Assembly (NCBI GenBank): GCA_911728455.2
Contig: OU452228.1
Span: 11,112,104-11,176,103, forward strand
Source of the DNA: Marthasterias glacialis
Lineage: Eukaryota; Echinodermata; Asteroidea; Forcipulatida; Asteriidae
Length of the DNA: 64,000 nt
Direction: 5' to 3'
The notes under the pieces are model-generated. The model was not told where the DNA came from, ran no database searches, and saw only the letters and a list, made by a program, of their open reading frames with translations. The translations under genes were made by a program, and so were the position numbers. Positions within the stretch are counted from its first letter, which is position 1. Each line of letters opens with the position of its first letter. This document shows positions 47,213-59,200 of the stretch, one piece after another.

Positions 47213-47571
47213 TGTCTTCGGGAATAAATAATATTTTGATTATTCTTTAGATTGTATTAGAAAAAAGTAAATTCCGGCATAGTTGAGTTAGTAAACTGAA
47301 AATAAAATGACTAAAGGTGAAAGAAATGTCGCGAGCGGAGGGATAAGTTCACACGGAATTCCAGGTTTACATAAGTTTGTGTACAAATTAACCTCATTAC
47401 TGTTATTCGGCTACCCAACTTTGTGGACCCTGGGCGGGCGGGCAATCACTCTGGAGGTAGAATTCAATCGGTGCGGTTGTGTTATTGCTGTGGTAATTTT
47501 TTGTTAAATTCAACTTTTGCTCAAATGAATTTCCTGTGACTTTCGAGAGCTGTTCCACGCCCTAAACCCTG

Positions 47572-47592
47572 ATGAAGTGTTCGCTAATTAAG
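47572..47592 (+). CDS. Small Arg/Pro-rich protein, exon 1 coding part
   Basis: Seven codons (MKCSLIK) run to the donor AAG|GTAAGAA. Of the three frames entering the next exon, only this one has an ATG; the other two meet TAA within two codons of the junction. A longer upstream frame of 66 codons (47307-47507) would precede it in the same transcript. That could hamper translation of this start or itself be the coding part. The whole protein would be 82 residues in three exons (47572-47592, 47832-47977, 52881-52962). No homologue recognised. Confidence 0.35.
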
Positions 47593-47831
47593 GTAAGAAT
47601 AAACTAGGTGTAATTTTTACTTTTTGGTGTGAAAGGGGAGGCTAACATCTCGACATCCATCTCGCCTTTCTTACATGTCAATGAAAAAGATCTGACCAAG
47701 GCCTGAGATTGCCTTTAAAATTTGAATGAGCATGATGAGTATTAGTAGTTAGTACTTAATCTTGTCACATATTGCATTCATAGACTATTGATGTAAATTC
47801 ATTCGTGGTACCTCATTTCTGTTTTCCACAG

Positions 47832-47977
47832 GGCGACAACAGCCGGCCGGCCAGGGGCATCTCTCGCAGAAGACTCGTCGGCCAGCCAAGTCTCAGACCA
47901 AACGACAGCGTTACGTTGTTTCCAAGAATTGCAAGGCAGCCTCCCGGTCTCAGACGAACTTCAAGAGTTCGTCTGGG
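47832..47977 (+). CDS. Small Arg/Pro-rich protein, exon 2
   Basis: A clean exon: the acceptor is TTTCTGTTTTCCACAG and the donor TCTGGG|GTAAGTC. It is GC-richer than its surroundings and open in all three frames over 146 bases. In the frame joined to the ATG at 47572 it encodes GDNSRPARGISRRRLVGQPS, then further arginine-rich sequence ending RTSRVRLG, with a high positive charge and no cysteine. The GC step and both strong splice sites make a transcribed exon likely. The coding frame is the uncertain part, and a non-coding RNA is the main alternative. Confidence 0.5.
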
Positions 47978-48949
47978 GTAAGTCAGAAATAGTCCTCAAA
48001 GTCTGTGCACTTATTTGATAAACACCCAACTGTCAACTGTGATATCCCGCCTTTTGTACAAATTTTAGGCTAAACTGCTCCCATCAAAATTTCGTCGTTC
48101 GGCTCTACTCTATGTTAAAATGAACAGGTCATTACATTGAACATGTCTTGGCTTCAAAATGTCAGCATTACACCATACACCCGGCGTACGCGGGTCTAAA
48201 CCATGTTGTATTCACCCCTGCCAGACAAGGTAAATTACACAAGGTATATTAAACCCAGTTTCTGCTTTTTAGTTTGTATGCCTTGCCAATGCCAGTGCTA
48301 TTTCAGAGGCAACAACCTGTGTAAAGTTCGCTGAAAACATATTTCCTAAGAATATGTGTAAATTAATAGAGGTCACCAATTTAAAATAAAACTTCTTACC
48401 AAACTAACGTATTGTTAAAAACAAAAAATGTAGGCCTATTAAGCTCTCTGACGATGAGTCATCGCGCGAGTTTCTTCTTACATGTCTTACTTTTATTTTA
48501 TGCTGGCCATTGAAATTTTGCCTAACCGGTATTTGCATATCAATTACTTAGTTAGGTCATATGTGACAACTATCAACAAAGTTGAATGTTATATTTTGGC
48601 CGATTCAAGCGTCAATTGGATTAGCTGAGGATGGTTTGTTGGTGGGGCTCCAACGTGCCAAGTTGTAATTAGTTTATATCCTGTCTTGAAAACTATACAA
48701 AGGCAACTGTCAGATGATTGCTGCTCCCATGGGACAACAATAGATAACGGTATGCATACCTTGGTGGCCAGGTGCAAACTGTATTAGGGAATTTATAAGG
48801 GCATGAATAATATGTGAGTGTTACACTAGAAAAAGTCTGTTCATAACAGTGTAAGCTGGTTTATTGACCTAGAAGTTTTAAATGTGTCAGTGTGAACCTT
48901 TTCTTAGGTGTGCCTTAATGCAAATACTGGGAGCAACATAAAATATTGT
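47978..48949. other. Unique 5' part of the second intron
   Basis: No gene, domain or repeat recognised. AT-rich. Confidence 0.45.
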
Positions 48950-51900
48950 AAGTAAAAAAAAAAAAATTGAAGTTTATTACCTGGGTGACTTTACGTTTAA
49001 TACAAAAAAATTGTAGTTGTATTTTTGCGCGCAGGTGACTACAGAAGGTGTGGCTTTATTCAAATTGAATAAATTATCTGTGTACAGTTTGTTTCTGAGT
49101 GACTTTAGGTATAACACCCAGAGCAATTTCAAAAATTGCTGTGTTTTTTTCGCGTGTAGGAGTGACCTTGTTAAAATGTAAAGTAGGTTAATACACGGCA
49201 AATATGAAAAAGTGTTTGATGATTTTTTGTTTGCGCGTAGGTGGCCAAAGTAGGTGTGGCTTTATTCAAATCAAATAAATTATCTGCAAGAAGTTTGTTT
49301 ACTGAGTGACTTTAGGTATAGTAACCAGAGCAATTTCAAAAATTGCTGGTTTTTGGGGGATTTTTTGTGTGCGCAGGAATGACCTTGTTAAAACGCAGAG
49401 TAGGTGTGCCTTTAATATAAATACAGAGTTCAAAGTAAAACAAATATGTTATTTTAATGCACAGGACAAATACAAAAAAATTGGTTTTGTTCTCTTGCGC
49501 GTAGGTGACCACAGTAGGTGAGTTTTTTTTTTAATTTATCGACGAGCAGTTTGTTTATTGAGTGACTTTAGGTAAAGTACCCAGAGCAATTTCAAAAATT
49601 GCTGGTTTTGGGGGATTTTTTGTGTGCGCAGGAGTGACCTCGTTAAAACGCAGAGTAGGTGTGCCTTTAATATAAATACAGAGTTCAAAGTAATTTAAAT
49701 TATCTGTGTAAAGCTCATTTACTGAGTGAATTTGTTTAATACAAAGGGCAAATACAAAATGCTTTTATTGTTTTTTGCGCATAGGTGACCACAGTAGGTT
49801 GGCTTTAATCAAATTGAAATAATTATCTGTGTACAGTTTATTTACTGAGTGAGGTGAGTTTTTTTTTTTCGCAAAGGTGACCACAGTAGATGTGGGTTTT
49901 TTTTCTTCAAAATGAATAACTTACCTACGAGAAGTTTGTTTACTGAGTGACTTTAGGTATAGTACCCAGAGCAATTTCAAAAATTGCTGGTTTTGGGGGA
50001 TTTTTTTGCGCGTAGGAGTGACCTTGTTAAAATGCAGAGTAGGTGTGCGTTTATGCAAATACAGAGTTTTTAGGTTTAATAAACACAGCAATTACAAAAA
50101 TTGCTGTTATGGGTTTTTGCGTGTAGGTGTGACCTTGTTAAAACATACAGTTGGTGTGCCTTTAATTATGCAAATACAGAGTTTAAAGTAATACAGAATT
50201 ATCTGTGTAGTGCTCATTTACTGATTGAGTTTATGTTTAATACACAGGAAAAATGCCCCCCCCCCCCATTTTGTTTTTTTGCATAGGTGACCACAGTAGG
50301 TGTGTTTTTTTTCAAATTGAATAAATTATCTGCAAGAAGTTTGTTTACTGAGTGACTTTAGGTATAGTACCCTGAGCAATTTCAAAAATTGCTGGTTTTG
50401 GGGGATTTTGTGTGTGCGCAGGAGTGACCTTGTTAAAATGCAGAGTAGGTGTGCCTTTATGCAAATACAGAGTCTTTAGGTTTAATAAACACAGCAATTA
50501 CAAAAATTGCTGTTATGGGTTTTTGCGCGTACGTGTGACCTTGTTAAAACATACAGTTGATATGCATTTATGCAAATGCAGAGGTCAAAGTAATATAAAT
50601 TATCTGTGTAAAGCTCATTTACTGAGTGAATTTGTTAAATACAAAGGCCAAATACAAAATGCTTTTACTGTTTTTTGCGCATAGGTGACCACAGTAGGTT
50701 GGCTTTAATCAAATTGAAATAATTATCTGTGTAAAGTTTATTTACTGAGTGACTTTAGGTTTAATGCACAGAGCTCTTTCAAAAATTGCTATTTGGTGTG
50801 GGGTTTTTTTGCATGTAAGAGTGACCTTTTTAAACGAAGAGTAGGTGTGCCTTTAATGCAAATAAAGGACTTCAAAGTAAAACAGAAAATGTGTTAAGTC
50901 TGTTACCTTGGTGACTTTATGTTCAATATACAGAGCACAAAGAATTTATTTTTTTGCGCGTAGGTGGCCAAAATAGGTGTGGTTTTATTCAAATTGAATA
51001 AATTATCTACAAGAAGTTTGTTTACTGAGTGACTTTAGGTAAAGTACCCAGAGCAATTTCAAAAATTGCTGGTTTTGGGGGATTTTTTGTGTGCATAGGA
51101 ATGACCTTGTTAAAACGCAGAGCAGGTGTGCCTGTAATATAAATACAGAGTTCAAAGTAATTTAAATTATCTGTGTAAAGCTCATTTACTGAGTAATTTA
51201 TGTTTAATACAAAGGGCAAATACAAAATGCTTTCATTGTTGTAGATTAGGTGTGGCTTTTCTTGAAATTGAATAAATTATCTACGAGAAGTTTGTTTACT
51301 GAGTGACTTTAGGTTTTATACGAAGGGCTAAAACAAAATTAGTGTGACAGTAGGTGTGCCTTTTTTCTGTTAAAATGGTTGGTAAATTATATGTAAAATT
51401 TGTATACAAAAATTGCTTCTTCTTTTTTTTCGGGGGGGGGGGGGGCACATTGGAGTGACCTTGTAAAAACGCACAGGGCTAATAATTTTTTTTCTAGTCG
51501 CACAAAGGTGTCCTTAGTAGGTGTGGCTTTATTCAAATTAAATAAATTATCTGTGTACAGTTTGGTTCTAAGTGACTTAAGGTATAAATCCCAGAGCAAT
51601 TTCAAGAATTGCTGGTTTGTTTTTTTTTTTTGTTTTTTTTTGTTATGTTTTTTGGGGGGCGGGTTTGTGCGTAGGACTGACCTTGTTAAGTCCTAGTAGG
51701 TGTGCCTTTATGCAAATGCAGACTTCAAAGTAAAAACAACCTGTTAAGTTTGTTACCTGGGTGACAAAATACTGTGTTAAATTTGTTTACTGCGTGACTT
51801 CAGGTTTAAAACAGGGCAAATACCCCCCCCCCCCCCCCACCCAAAGACAAAAAAATTTGCGTAGGTGACCGCAGTAGGTGTGGCTATTTTCAAGTTGAAC

Positions 51901-52850
51901 AAATTATCAGTGTAAAGTTTGTTTACTGAGTGAATTTAGGTATAATACAATTTATTTTTATTTATTTGCGTATAGGTGACTGTAGTAGATGTGGCTTTAT
52001 TCAAATTGAATAAATTATCGGTGTAAAGTTTACTTACTGAGTGACTTTAGGTTTAATACAAAGAGCTATTTCAAAATTTGCTGTTATGTTTTTTTGCGCG
52101 TGGGTGTGACCTTGTTAAAACGTAGAGTAGGTGTACCTTTATGCAGATTCAGAGTTCAAAGTAAAAAAAATGTGTGTTAAGTTTGTTACCTGGGTGAATT
52201 TATGTTTAATACACAGGGAGGAATACAAACAAACTGTAATTGTTTTTTGCGCGTAGGTGACCACAGGTTTAGCTTTGCTAAAATTGAATAAATTATCTGT
52301 GTAAGGTTTGCATACTGAGTGACTTTTGGTTTAATACAAAGGGCTAATACAAAAGGATTGTTATGTTTTTTGCACGTAGGTGTCCAAAGTAGGTGTGGCT
52401 TTATTAGAATAAAATAAATTATCTGTGCACAGTTTGTTTAATGAGTAACTTTAGGTTCAATACACAGAGGAATTTAAAAAAAATTAGTTTTTTTCCGTAT
52501 AGGAGTGACCTTGTTATAACTAGAGTAGGTGTGCCTTTAGGCAAGTACAGAGTTTAAAGTTTTTAAAAATGTGTTTAGTTTGTTACTTTGGTAACTTTAT
52601 GATTAGCCTAATACACAGGGCATACAAAAAAATGTCATTGTTTCAGTGCATGTAAGTGACCACAGTAGGTGTGGCTGTAATAAAATATACCCCTCCCTAA
52701 AGAAAAAAGAGCAATTTCAACGTGTAACTTTTTTAAGCACACAGAAGCGTAAGCTTTATTGATAATACATGAATAACTTATCTGTGTTAAGTTTGTTTAC
52801 TGGGTGACAATAGGTTTTTTACACGGGGCAAACTACACTTATCTGTTAAC
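48950..52850. repeat. Diverged tandem array filling the second intron
   Basis: Units of roughly 130-150 bp alternate between two related types. Type A reads GTGACCACAGTAGGTGTGGC, TTTATTCAAATTGAATAAAT, TATCTGTGTAAAGTTTGTTT, ACTGAGTGACTTTAGG. Type B reads GTGACCTTGTTAAAATGCAG, AGTAGGTGTGCCTTTATGCA, AATACAGAGTTCAAAGTAA. Each starts after TTTTTGCGCGTAGG or a variant. Copies differ by many substitutions and indels, so the array is old. It covers nearly all of the interval between the splice donor at 47978 and the acceptor at 52880. Confidence 0.8.
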
Positions 52851-52880
52851 TGATCTGTTGTATATTTCTGATCTTTGCAG

Positions 52881-52962
52881 TTTGAGGTTTGAACCAACAA
52901 CATCTACAGACTCCCCCACCCCTCCCCTCACCCTTCCCCCTCCACCAACCATAAGTGACTGA
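52881..52962 (+). CDS. Small Arg/Pro-rich protein, exon 3 coding part
   Basis: The acceptor is ATTTCTGATCTTTGCAG. The split codon GG|T gives glycine, then LRFEPTTSTDSPTPPLTLPP, followed by PPTISD and TGA. In the two other frames the junction is followed by a stop within one to three codons, so only the frame with the upstream ATG yields a protein with a sizeable C-terminus. The tail is Thr/Pro-rich and probably disordered. The exon continues as 3' sequence toward the satellite at 53215; no AATAAA is seen before it. Confidence 0.4.
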
Positions 52963-53214
52963 GTTGTACTGGAGTATGACAAACAAACTGCATGCCAGAC
53001 CATGCTGGCTTATCATCCATCAGTGTCTGGTTACAGCCTCATAGCTGTGCATCAAGGACTTACCAAGTGGTGAATAGCATGGGTCATCTCCACTCTGTAA
53101 AGAACACAAATATTTCAAACCTCCACTTACAGAGACGAGAAATCATCTAACATTTTTGTTTTAGGCAAAACCTCACCAGCAACACAACTCTTTCAGCAGT
53201 ACCTAATTATGATT

Positions 53215-56200
53215 ATTTTCAGCACCAACTCAGTTCTCCTTGTTCCACCTTTTCAAGTGTCTGATGCATAGAGACTGAACTTTTCGGTGCCTAGTTGGAG
53301 CACTGACTATTTTGGAAGAGTTCCTCTTTTGCAAAAAAATTGAAACATGGAAAGGTTGGAATATTTATTTTCTCCTTCAGTTTTGGCTAGTTTTCTTACC
53401 AGCTCACTTGCTACTTCAGCATCAATGATCATCGTCATTTGAAGATTATCTACGGTCATTTTTGATTGAGGAATATCTTCGATCATCTTCATTTTAGGAT
53501 TATGTTCATCAGCAACTCAGTTCTCCTTCGTTCCACCTTTTCAAGCGTCTGATGCATAGAGACTTAACTCTTCGGTGCTTAGTTGTAGCACTGACTATTT
53601 TGGAAGAGTCCCTCTTTTGCAAAAAAATTGGAAACATGGAAAGGATGGAATATTTATCATCTCCTTCAGTTTTGGCTAGTTTTCTTACCAGCTCACTTGC
53701 AACTTCAGCATCTACGATCATCGTCATTTGAGGATTATCTACGGTCATCGTCGATTGAGGATTATCTTCAATCATCGTCATTTTAGGATTATGTTCATCA
53801 GCAACTCAGTACTCCTTCGTTCCACCTTTCCAAGTGTCTGATGCATAGAGACTTAACTCTTCGGTGCTAAGTTGTAGCACTGACTATTTTGGAAGAGTCC
53901 CTCTTTTGCAAAAAAATTGGAAACATGGAAAGGATGGAATATTTATTATCTCCTTCAGTTTTGGCAAGTTTTCTTACCAGCTCACTTGCTACTTCAGCAT
54001 CTACGATCATCGTCATTTGAGGATTATCTACGGTCATCATCGATTGAGGATTATTTTTGATCATCGTCATTTAAGGATTATGTTCATCAGCAACTCAGTT
54101 CTCCTTCGTTCCACCTTTCCAAGTGTCTGATGCATAGAGACTTAACTCTTCGGTGCTTAGTTGTAGCACTGACTATTTTGGAAGAGTCCCTCTTTTGCAA
54201 AAAAATTGGAAACATGGAAAGGATGGAATATTTATTATCTCCTTCAGTATTGGCTAGTTTTCTTACCAGCTCACTTGCTACTTCAGCATCTACGATCATC
54301 GTCATTTGAGGATTATCTACGGTCATCGTCGATTGAGGATTATCTTTGATCATCGTCATTTAAGGATTATGTTCATCAGCAACTCAGTTCTCCTTCGTTC
54401 CACCTTTCCAAGTGTCTGATGCATAGAGACTTAACTCTTCGGTGCTTAGTTGTAGCACTGACTATTTTGGAAGAGTCCCTCTTTTGCAAAAAAATTGGAA
54501 ACATGGAAAGGATGGAATATTTATTATCTCCTTCAGTTTTGGCAAGTTTTCTTACCAGCTCACTTGCAACTTCAGCATCTACGATCATCGTCATTTGAGG
54601 ATTATCTACGGTCATCGTCGATTGAGGATTATCTTCGATCATCGTCATTTAAGGATTATGTTCATCAGCAACTCAGTTCTCCTTCGTTCCACCTTTCCAA
54701 GTGTCTGATGCATAGAGACTTAACTCTTCAGTGCTTAGTTGTAGCACTGACTATTTTGGAAGAGTCCCTCTTTTGCAAAAAAATTGGAAACATGGAAAGG
54801 ATGGAATATTTATTATCTCCTTCAGTATTGGCTAGTTTTCTTACCAGCTCACTTGCTACTTCAGCATCTACAATCATCGTCATTTGAGGATTATCTACGG
54901 TCATCGTCAATTCAGGATTATCTTTGATCATCGTCATTTTAGGATTATGTTCATCAGCAACTCAGTTCTCCTTCGTTCCACCTTTCCAAGTGTCTGATGC
55001 ATAGAGACTTAACTCTTCGGTGCTTAGTTGTAGCACTGACTATTTTGGAAGAGTCCCTCTTTTGCAAAAAAATTGGAAACATGGAAAGGATGGAATATTT
55101 ATTATCTCCTTCAGTTTTGGCTAGTTTTCTTACCAGCTCACTTGCTACTTCAGCATCTACGATCATCGTCATTTGAGTATTATCTACGGTCATCGTCGAT
55201 TGAGGATTATTTTTGATCATCGTCATTTAAGGATTATGTTCATCAGCAACTCAGTTCTCCTTCGTTCCACCTTTCCAAGTGTCTGATGCATAGAGACTTA
55301 ACTCTTCGGTGCTTTGTTGTAGTACTGACTATTTTGGAAGAGTCCCTCTTTTGCAAAAAAATTGGAAACATGGAAAGGATGGAATATTTATTATCTCCTA
55401 TAGTTTTGGCAAGTTTTCTTACCAGCTCACTTGCAACTTCAGCATCTACGATCATCGTCATTTGAGGATTATCTACAGTCATCATCGATTGAGGATTATC
55501 TTCAATCATCGTCATTTTAGGATTATGTTTCTCAGCAACTCAGTTCTCCTTCGTTCCACCTTTCCAAGTGTCTGATGCATAGAGACTTAACTCTTCGGTG
55601 CTTAGTTGTAGCACTGACTATTTTGGAAGAGTCCCTCTTTTGCAAAAAAATTGGAAACATGGAAAGGATGGAATATTTATTATCTCCTTCAGTTTTGGCT
55701 AGTTTTCTTACCAGCTCACTTGCTACTTCAGCATCTACGATCATCGTCATTTGAGGATTATCTACGGTCATCGTTGATTGAGGATTATTTTTGATCATCG
55801 TCATTTAAGGATTATGTTCATCAGCAACTCAGTTCTCCTTCGTTCCACCTTTCCAAGTGTCTGATGCATAGAGACTTAACTCTTCGGTGCTTAGTTGTAG
55901 CACTGACTATTTTGGAAGAGTCCCTCTTTTGCAAAAAAATTGGAAACATGGAAAGGATGGAATATTTATTATCTCCTTCAGTTTTGGCAAGTTTTCTTAC
56001 CAGCTCACTTGCTACTTCAGCATCTACGATCATCGTCATTTGAGGATTATCTACGGTCATCGTCGATTGAGGATTATCTTTGATCATCGTCATTTAAGGA
56101 TTATGTTCATCAGCAACTCAGTTCTCCTTTGTACCACCTTTCCAAGTGTCTGATGCATAGAGACTTAACTCTTCGGTGCTTAGTTGTAGCACTGACTATT

Positions 56201-59200
56201 TTGGAAGAGTCCCTCTTTTGCAAAAAAATTGGAAACATGGAAAGGATGGAATATTTATTATCTCCTTCAGTATTGGCTAGTTTTCTTACCAGCTCACTTG
56301 CTACTTCAGCATCTACGATCATCGTCATTTGAGGATTATCTACGGTCATCGTCGATTGAGGATTATCTTCAATCATCGTCATTTTAGGATTATGTTCATC
56401 AGCAACTCAGTTCTCCTTCGTTCCACCTTTCCAAGTGTCTGATGCATAGAGACTTAACTCTTCGGTGCTTAGTTGTAGCACTGACTATTTTGGAAGAGTC
56501 CCTCTTTTGCAAAAAAATTGGAAACATGGAAAGGATGGAATATTTATTATATCCTTCAGTTTTGGCAAGTTTTCTTACCAGCTCACTTGCAACTTCAGCA
56601 TCTACGATCATCGTCATTTGAGGATTATCTACGGTCATCGTCGATTGAGGATTATCTTCGATCATCGTCATTTAAGGATTATGTTCATCAGCAACTCAGT
56701 TCTCCTTCGTTCCACCTTTCCAAGTGTCTGATGCATAGAGACTTAACTCTTCGGTGCTTAGTTGTAGCACTGACTATTTTGGAAGAGTCCCTCTTTTGCA
56801 AAAAAATTGGAAACATGGAAAGGATGAAATATTTATTATCTCCTTCAGTTTTGGCTAGTTTTCTTACCAGCTCACTTGCTACTTCAGCATCTACGATCAT
56901 CGTCATTTGAGGATTATCTACGGTCATCGTCAATTCAGGATTATCTTTGATCATCGTCATTTTAGGATTATGTTCATCAGCAACTCAGTTCTCCTTCGTT
57001 CCACCTTTCCAAGTGTCTGATGCATAGAGACTTAACTCTTCGGTGCTTAGTTGTAGCACTGACTATTTTGGAAGAGTCCCTCTTTTGCAAAAAAATTGGA
57101 AACATGGAAAGGATGGAATATTTATTATCTCCTTCAGTTTTGGCAAGTTTTCTTACCAGCTCACTTGCTACTTCAGAATCTACGATCATCGTCATTTGAG
57201 GATTATCTACGGTCATCGTCGATTGAGGATTATCTTTGATCATCGTCATTTAAGGAGTATTTTCATCAGCAACTCAGTTCTCCTTCGTTCCACCTTTCCA
57301 AGTGTCTGATGCATAGAGACTTAACTCTTCGGTGCTTAGTTGTAGCACTGACTATTTTGGAAGAGTCCCTCTTTTGCAAAAAAATTGGAAACATGGAAAG
57401 GATGGAATATTTATTATCTCCTTCAGTTTTGGCAAGTTTTCTTACCAGCTCACTTGCAACTTCAGCATCTACGATCATCGTCATTTGAGGATTATCTATG
57501 GTCATCGTCGATTGAGGATTATCTTCGATCATCGTCATTTAAGGAGTATTTTCATCAGCAACTCAGTTCTCCTTCGTTCCACCTTTCCAAGTGTCTGATG
57601 CATAGAGACTTAACTCTTCGGTGCTTAGTTGTAGCACTGACTATTTTGGAAGAGTCCCTCTTTTGCAAAAAAATTGGAAACATGGAAAGGATGGAATATT
57701 TATTATCTCCTTCAGTTTTGGCTAGTTTTCTTACCAGCTCACTTGCTACTTCAGCATCTACGATCAGCGTCATTTGAGGATTATCTACGGTCATCGTCGA
57801 TTGAGGATTATCTTCAATCATCGTCATTTAAGGATTATGTTCATCAGCAACTCAGTTCTCCTTCGTTCCACCTTTCCAAGTGTCTGATGCATAGAGACTA
57901 AACTCTTCGGTGCTTAGTTGTAGCACTGACTATTTTGGAAGAGTCCCTCTTTTGCAAAAAAATTGGAAACATGGAAAGGATGGAATATTTATTATCTCCT
58001 TCAGTTTTGGCTAGTTTTCTTACCAGCTCACTTGCAACTTCAGCATCTACGATCATCGTCATTTGAGGATTATCTACGGTCATCGTCGATTGAGGACTAT
58101 CTTCAATCATCGTCATTTTAGGATTATGTTTGTCAGCAACTCAGTTCTTCTTCGTTCCACCTTTCCAAGTGTCTGATGCATAGAGACTTAACTCTTCGGT
58201 GCTTAGTTGTAGCACTGACTATTTTGGAAGAGTCCTTCTTTTGCAAAAAAATTGGAAACATGGAAAGGATGGAATATTTATTATCTCCTTCAGTTTTGGC
58301 AAGTTTTCTTACCAGCTCACTTGCAACTTCAGCATCTACGATCAGCGTCATTTGAGGATTATCTACGGTCATCTTCGATTGAGGATAATCTTCGATCATC
58401 GTCATTTTAGGATTATGTTCATCAGCAACTCAGTTCTCCTTCGTTCCACCTTTCCAAGTGTCTGATGCATAGAGACTTAACTCTTCGGTGCTTAGTTGTA
58501 GCACTGACTATTTTGGAAGAGTCCCTCTTTTGCAAAAAAATTGGAAACATGGAAAGGATGGAATATTTGTTATCTCCTTCAGTTTTGGCAAGTTTTCTTA
58601 CCAGCTCACTTGCTACTTCAGCATCTACGATCAGCCTCATTTGAGGATTATCTACGGTCATCGTCGATTGAGGATTATCTTCGATCATCGTCATTTAAGG
58701 ATTATGTTCATCAGCAACTCAGTTCTCCTTCGTTCCACCTTTCCAAGTGTCTGATGCATAGAGACTTAACTCTTCGGTGCTTAGTTGTAGCACTGACTAT
58801 TTTGGAAGAGTCCCTCTTTTGCAAAAAAATTGGAAACATGGAAAGGATGAAATATTTATTATCTCATTCAGTTTTGGCTAGTTTTCTTACCAGCTCACTT
58901 GCTACTTCAGCATCTACGATCATCGTCATTTGAGGATTATCTACGGTCATCGTCAATTCAGGATTATCTTTGATCATCGTCATTTTAGGATTATGTTCAT
59001 CAGCAACTCAGTTCTCCTTCGTTCCACCTTTCCAAGTGTCTGATGCATAGAGACTTAACTCTTCGGTGCTTAGTTGTAGCACTGACTATTTTGGAAGAGT
59101 CCCTCTTTTGCAAAAAAATTGGAAACATGGAAAGGATGGAATATTTATTATCTCCTTCAGTTTTGGCAAGTTTTCTTACCAGCTCACTTGCTACTTCAGA

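Noticed and set aside
47307..47507. 66-codon plus frame as the main product of the three-exon gene
   Set aside because: It ends before the donor at 47593, so it could only be an upstream frame or a single-exon product; no motif supports it. It is mentioned as a possible upstream frame only.
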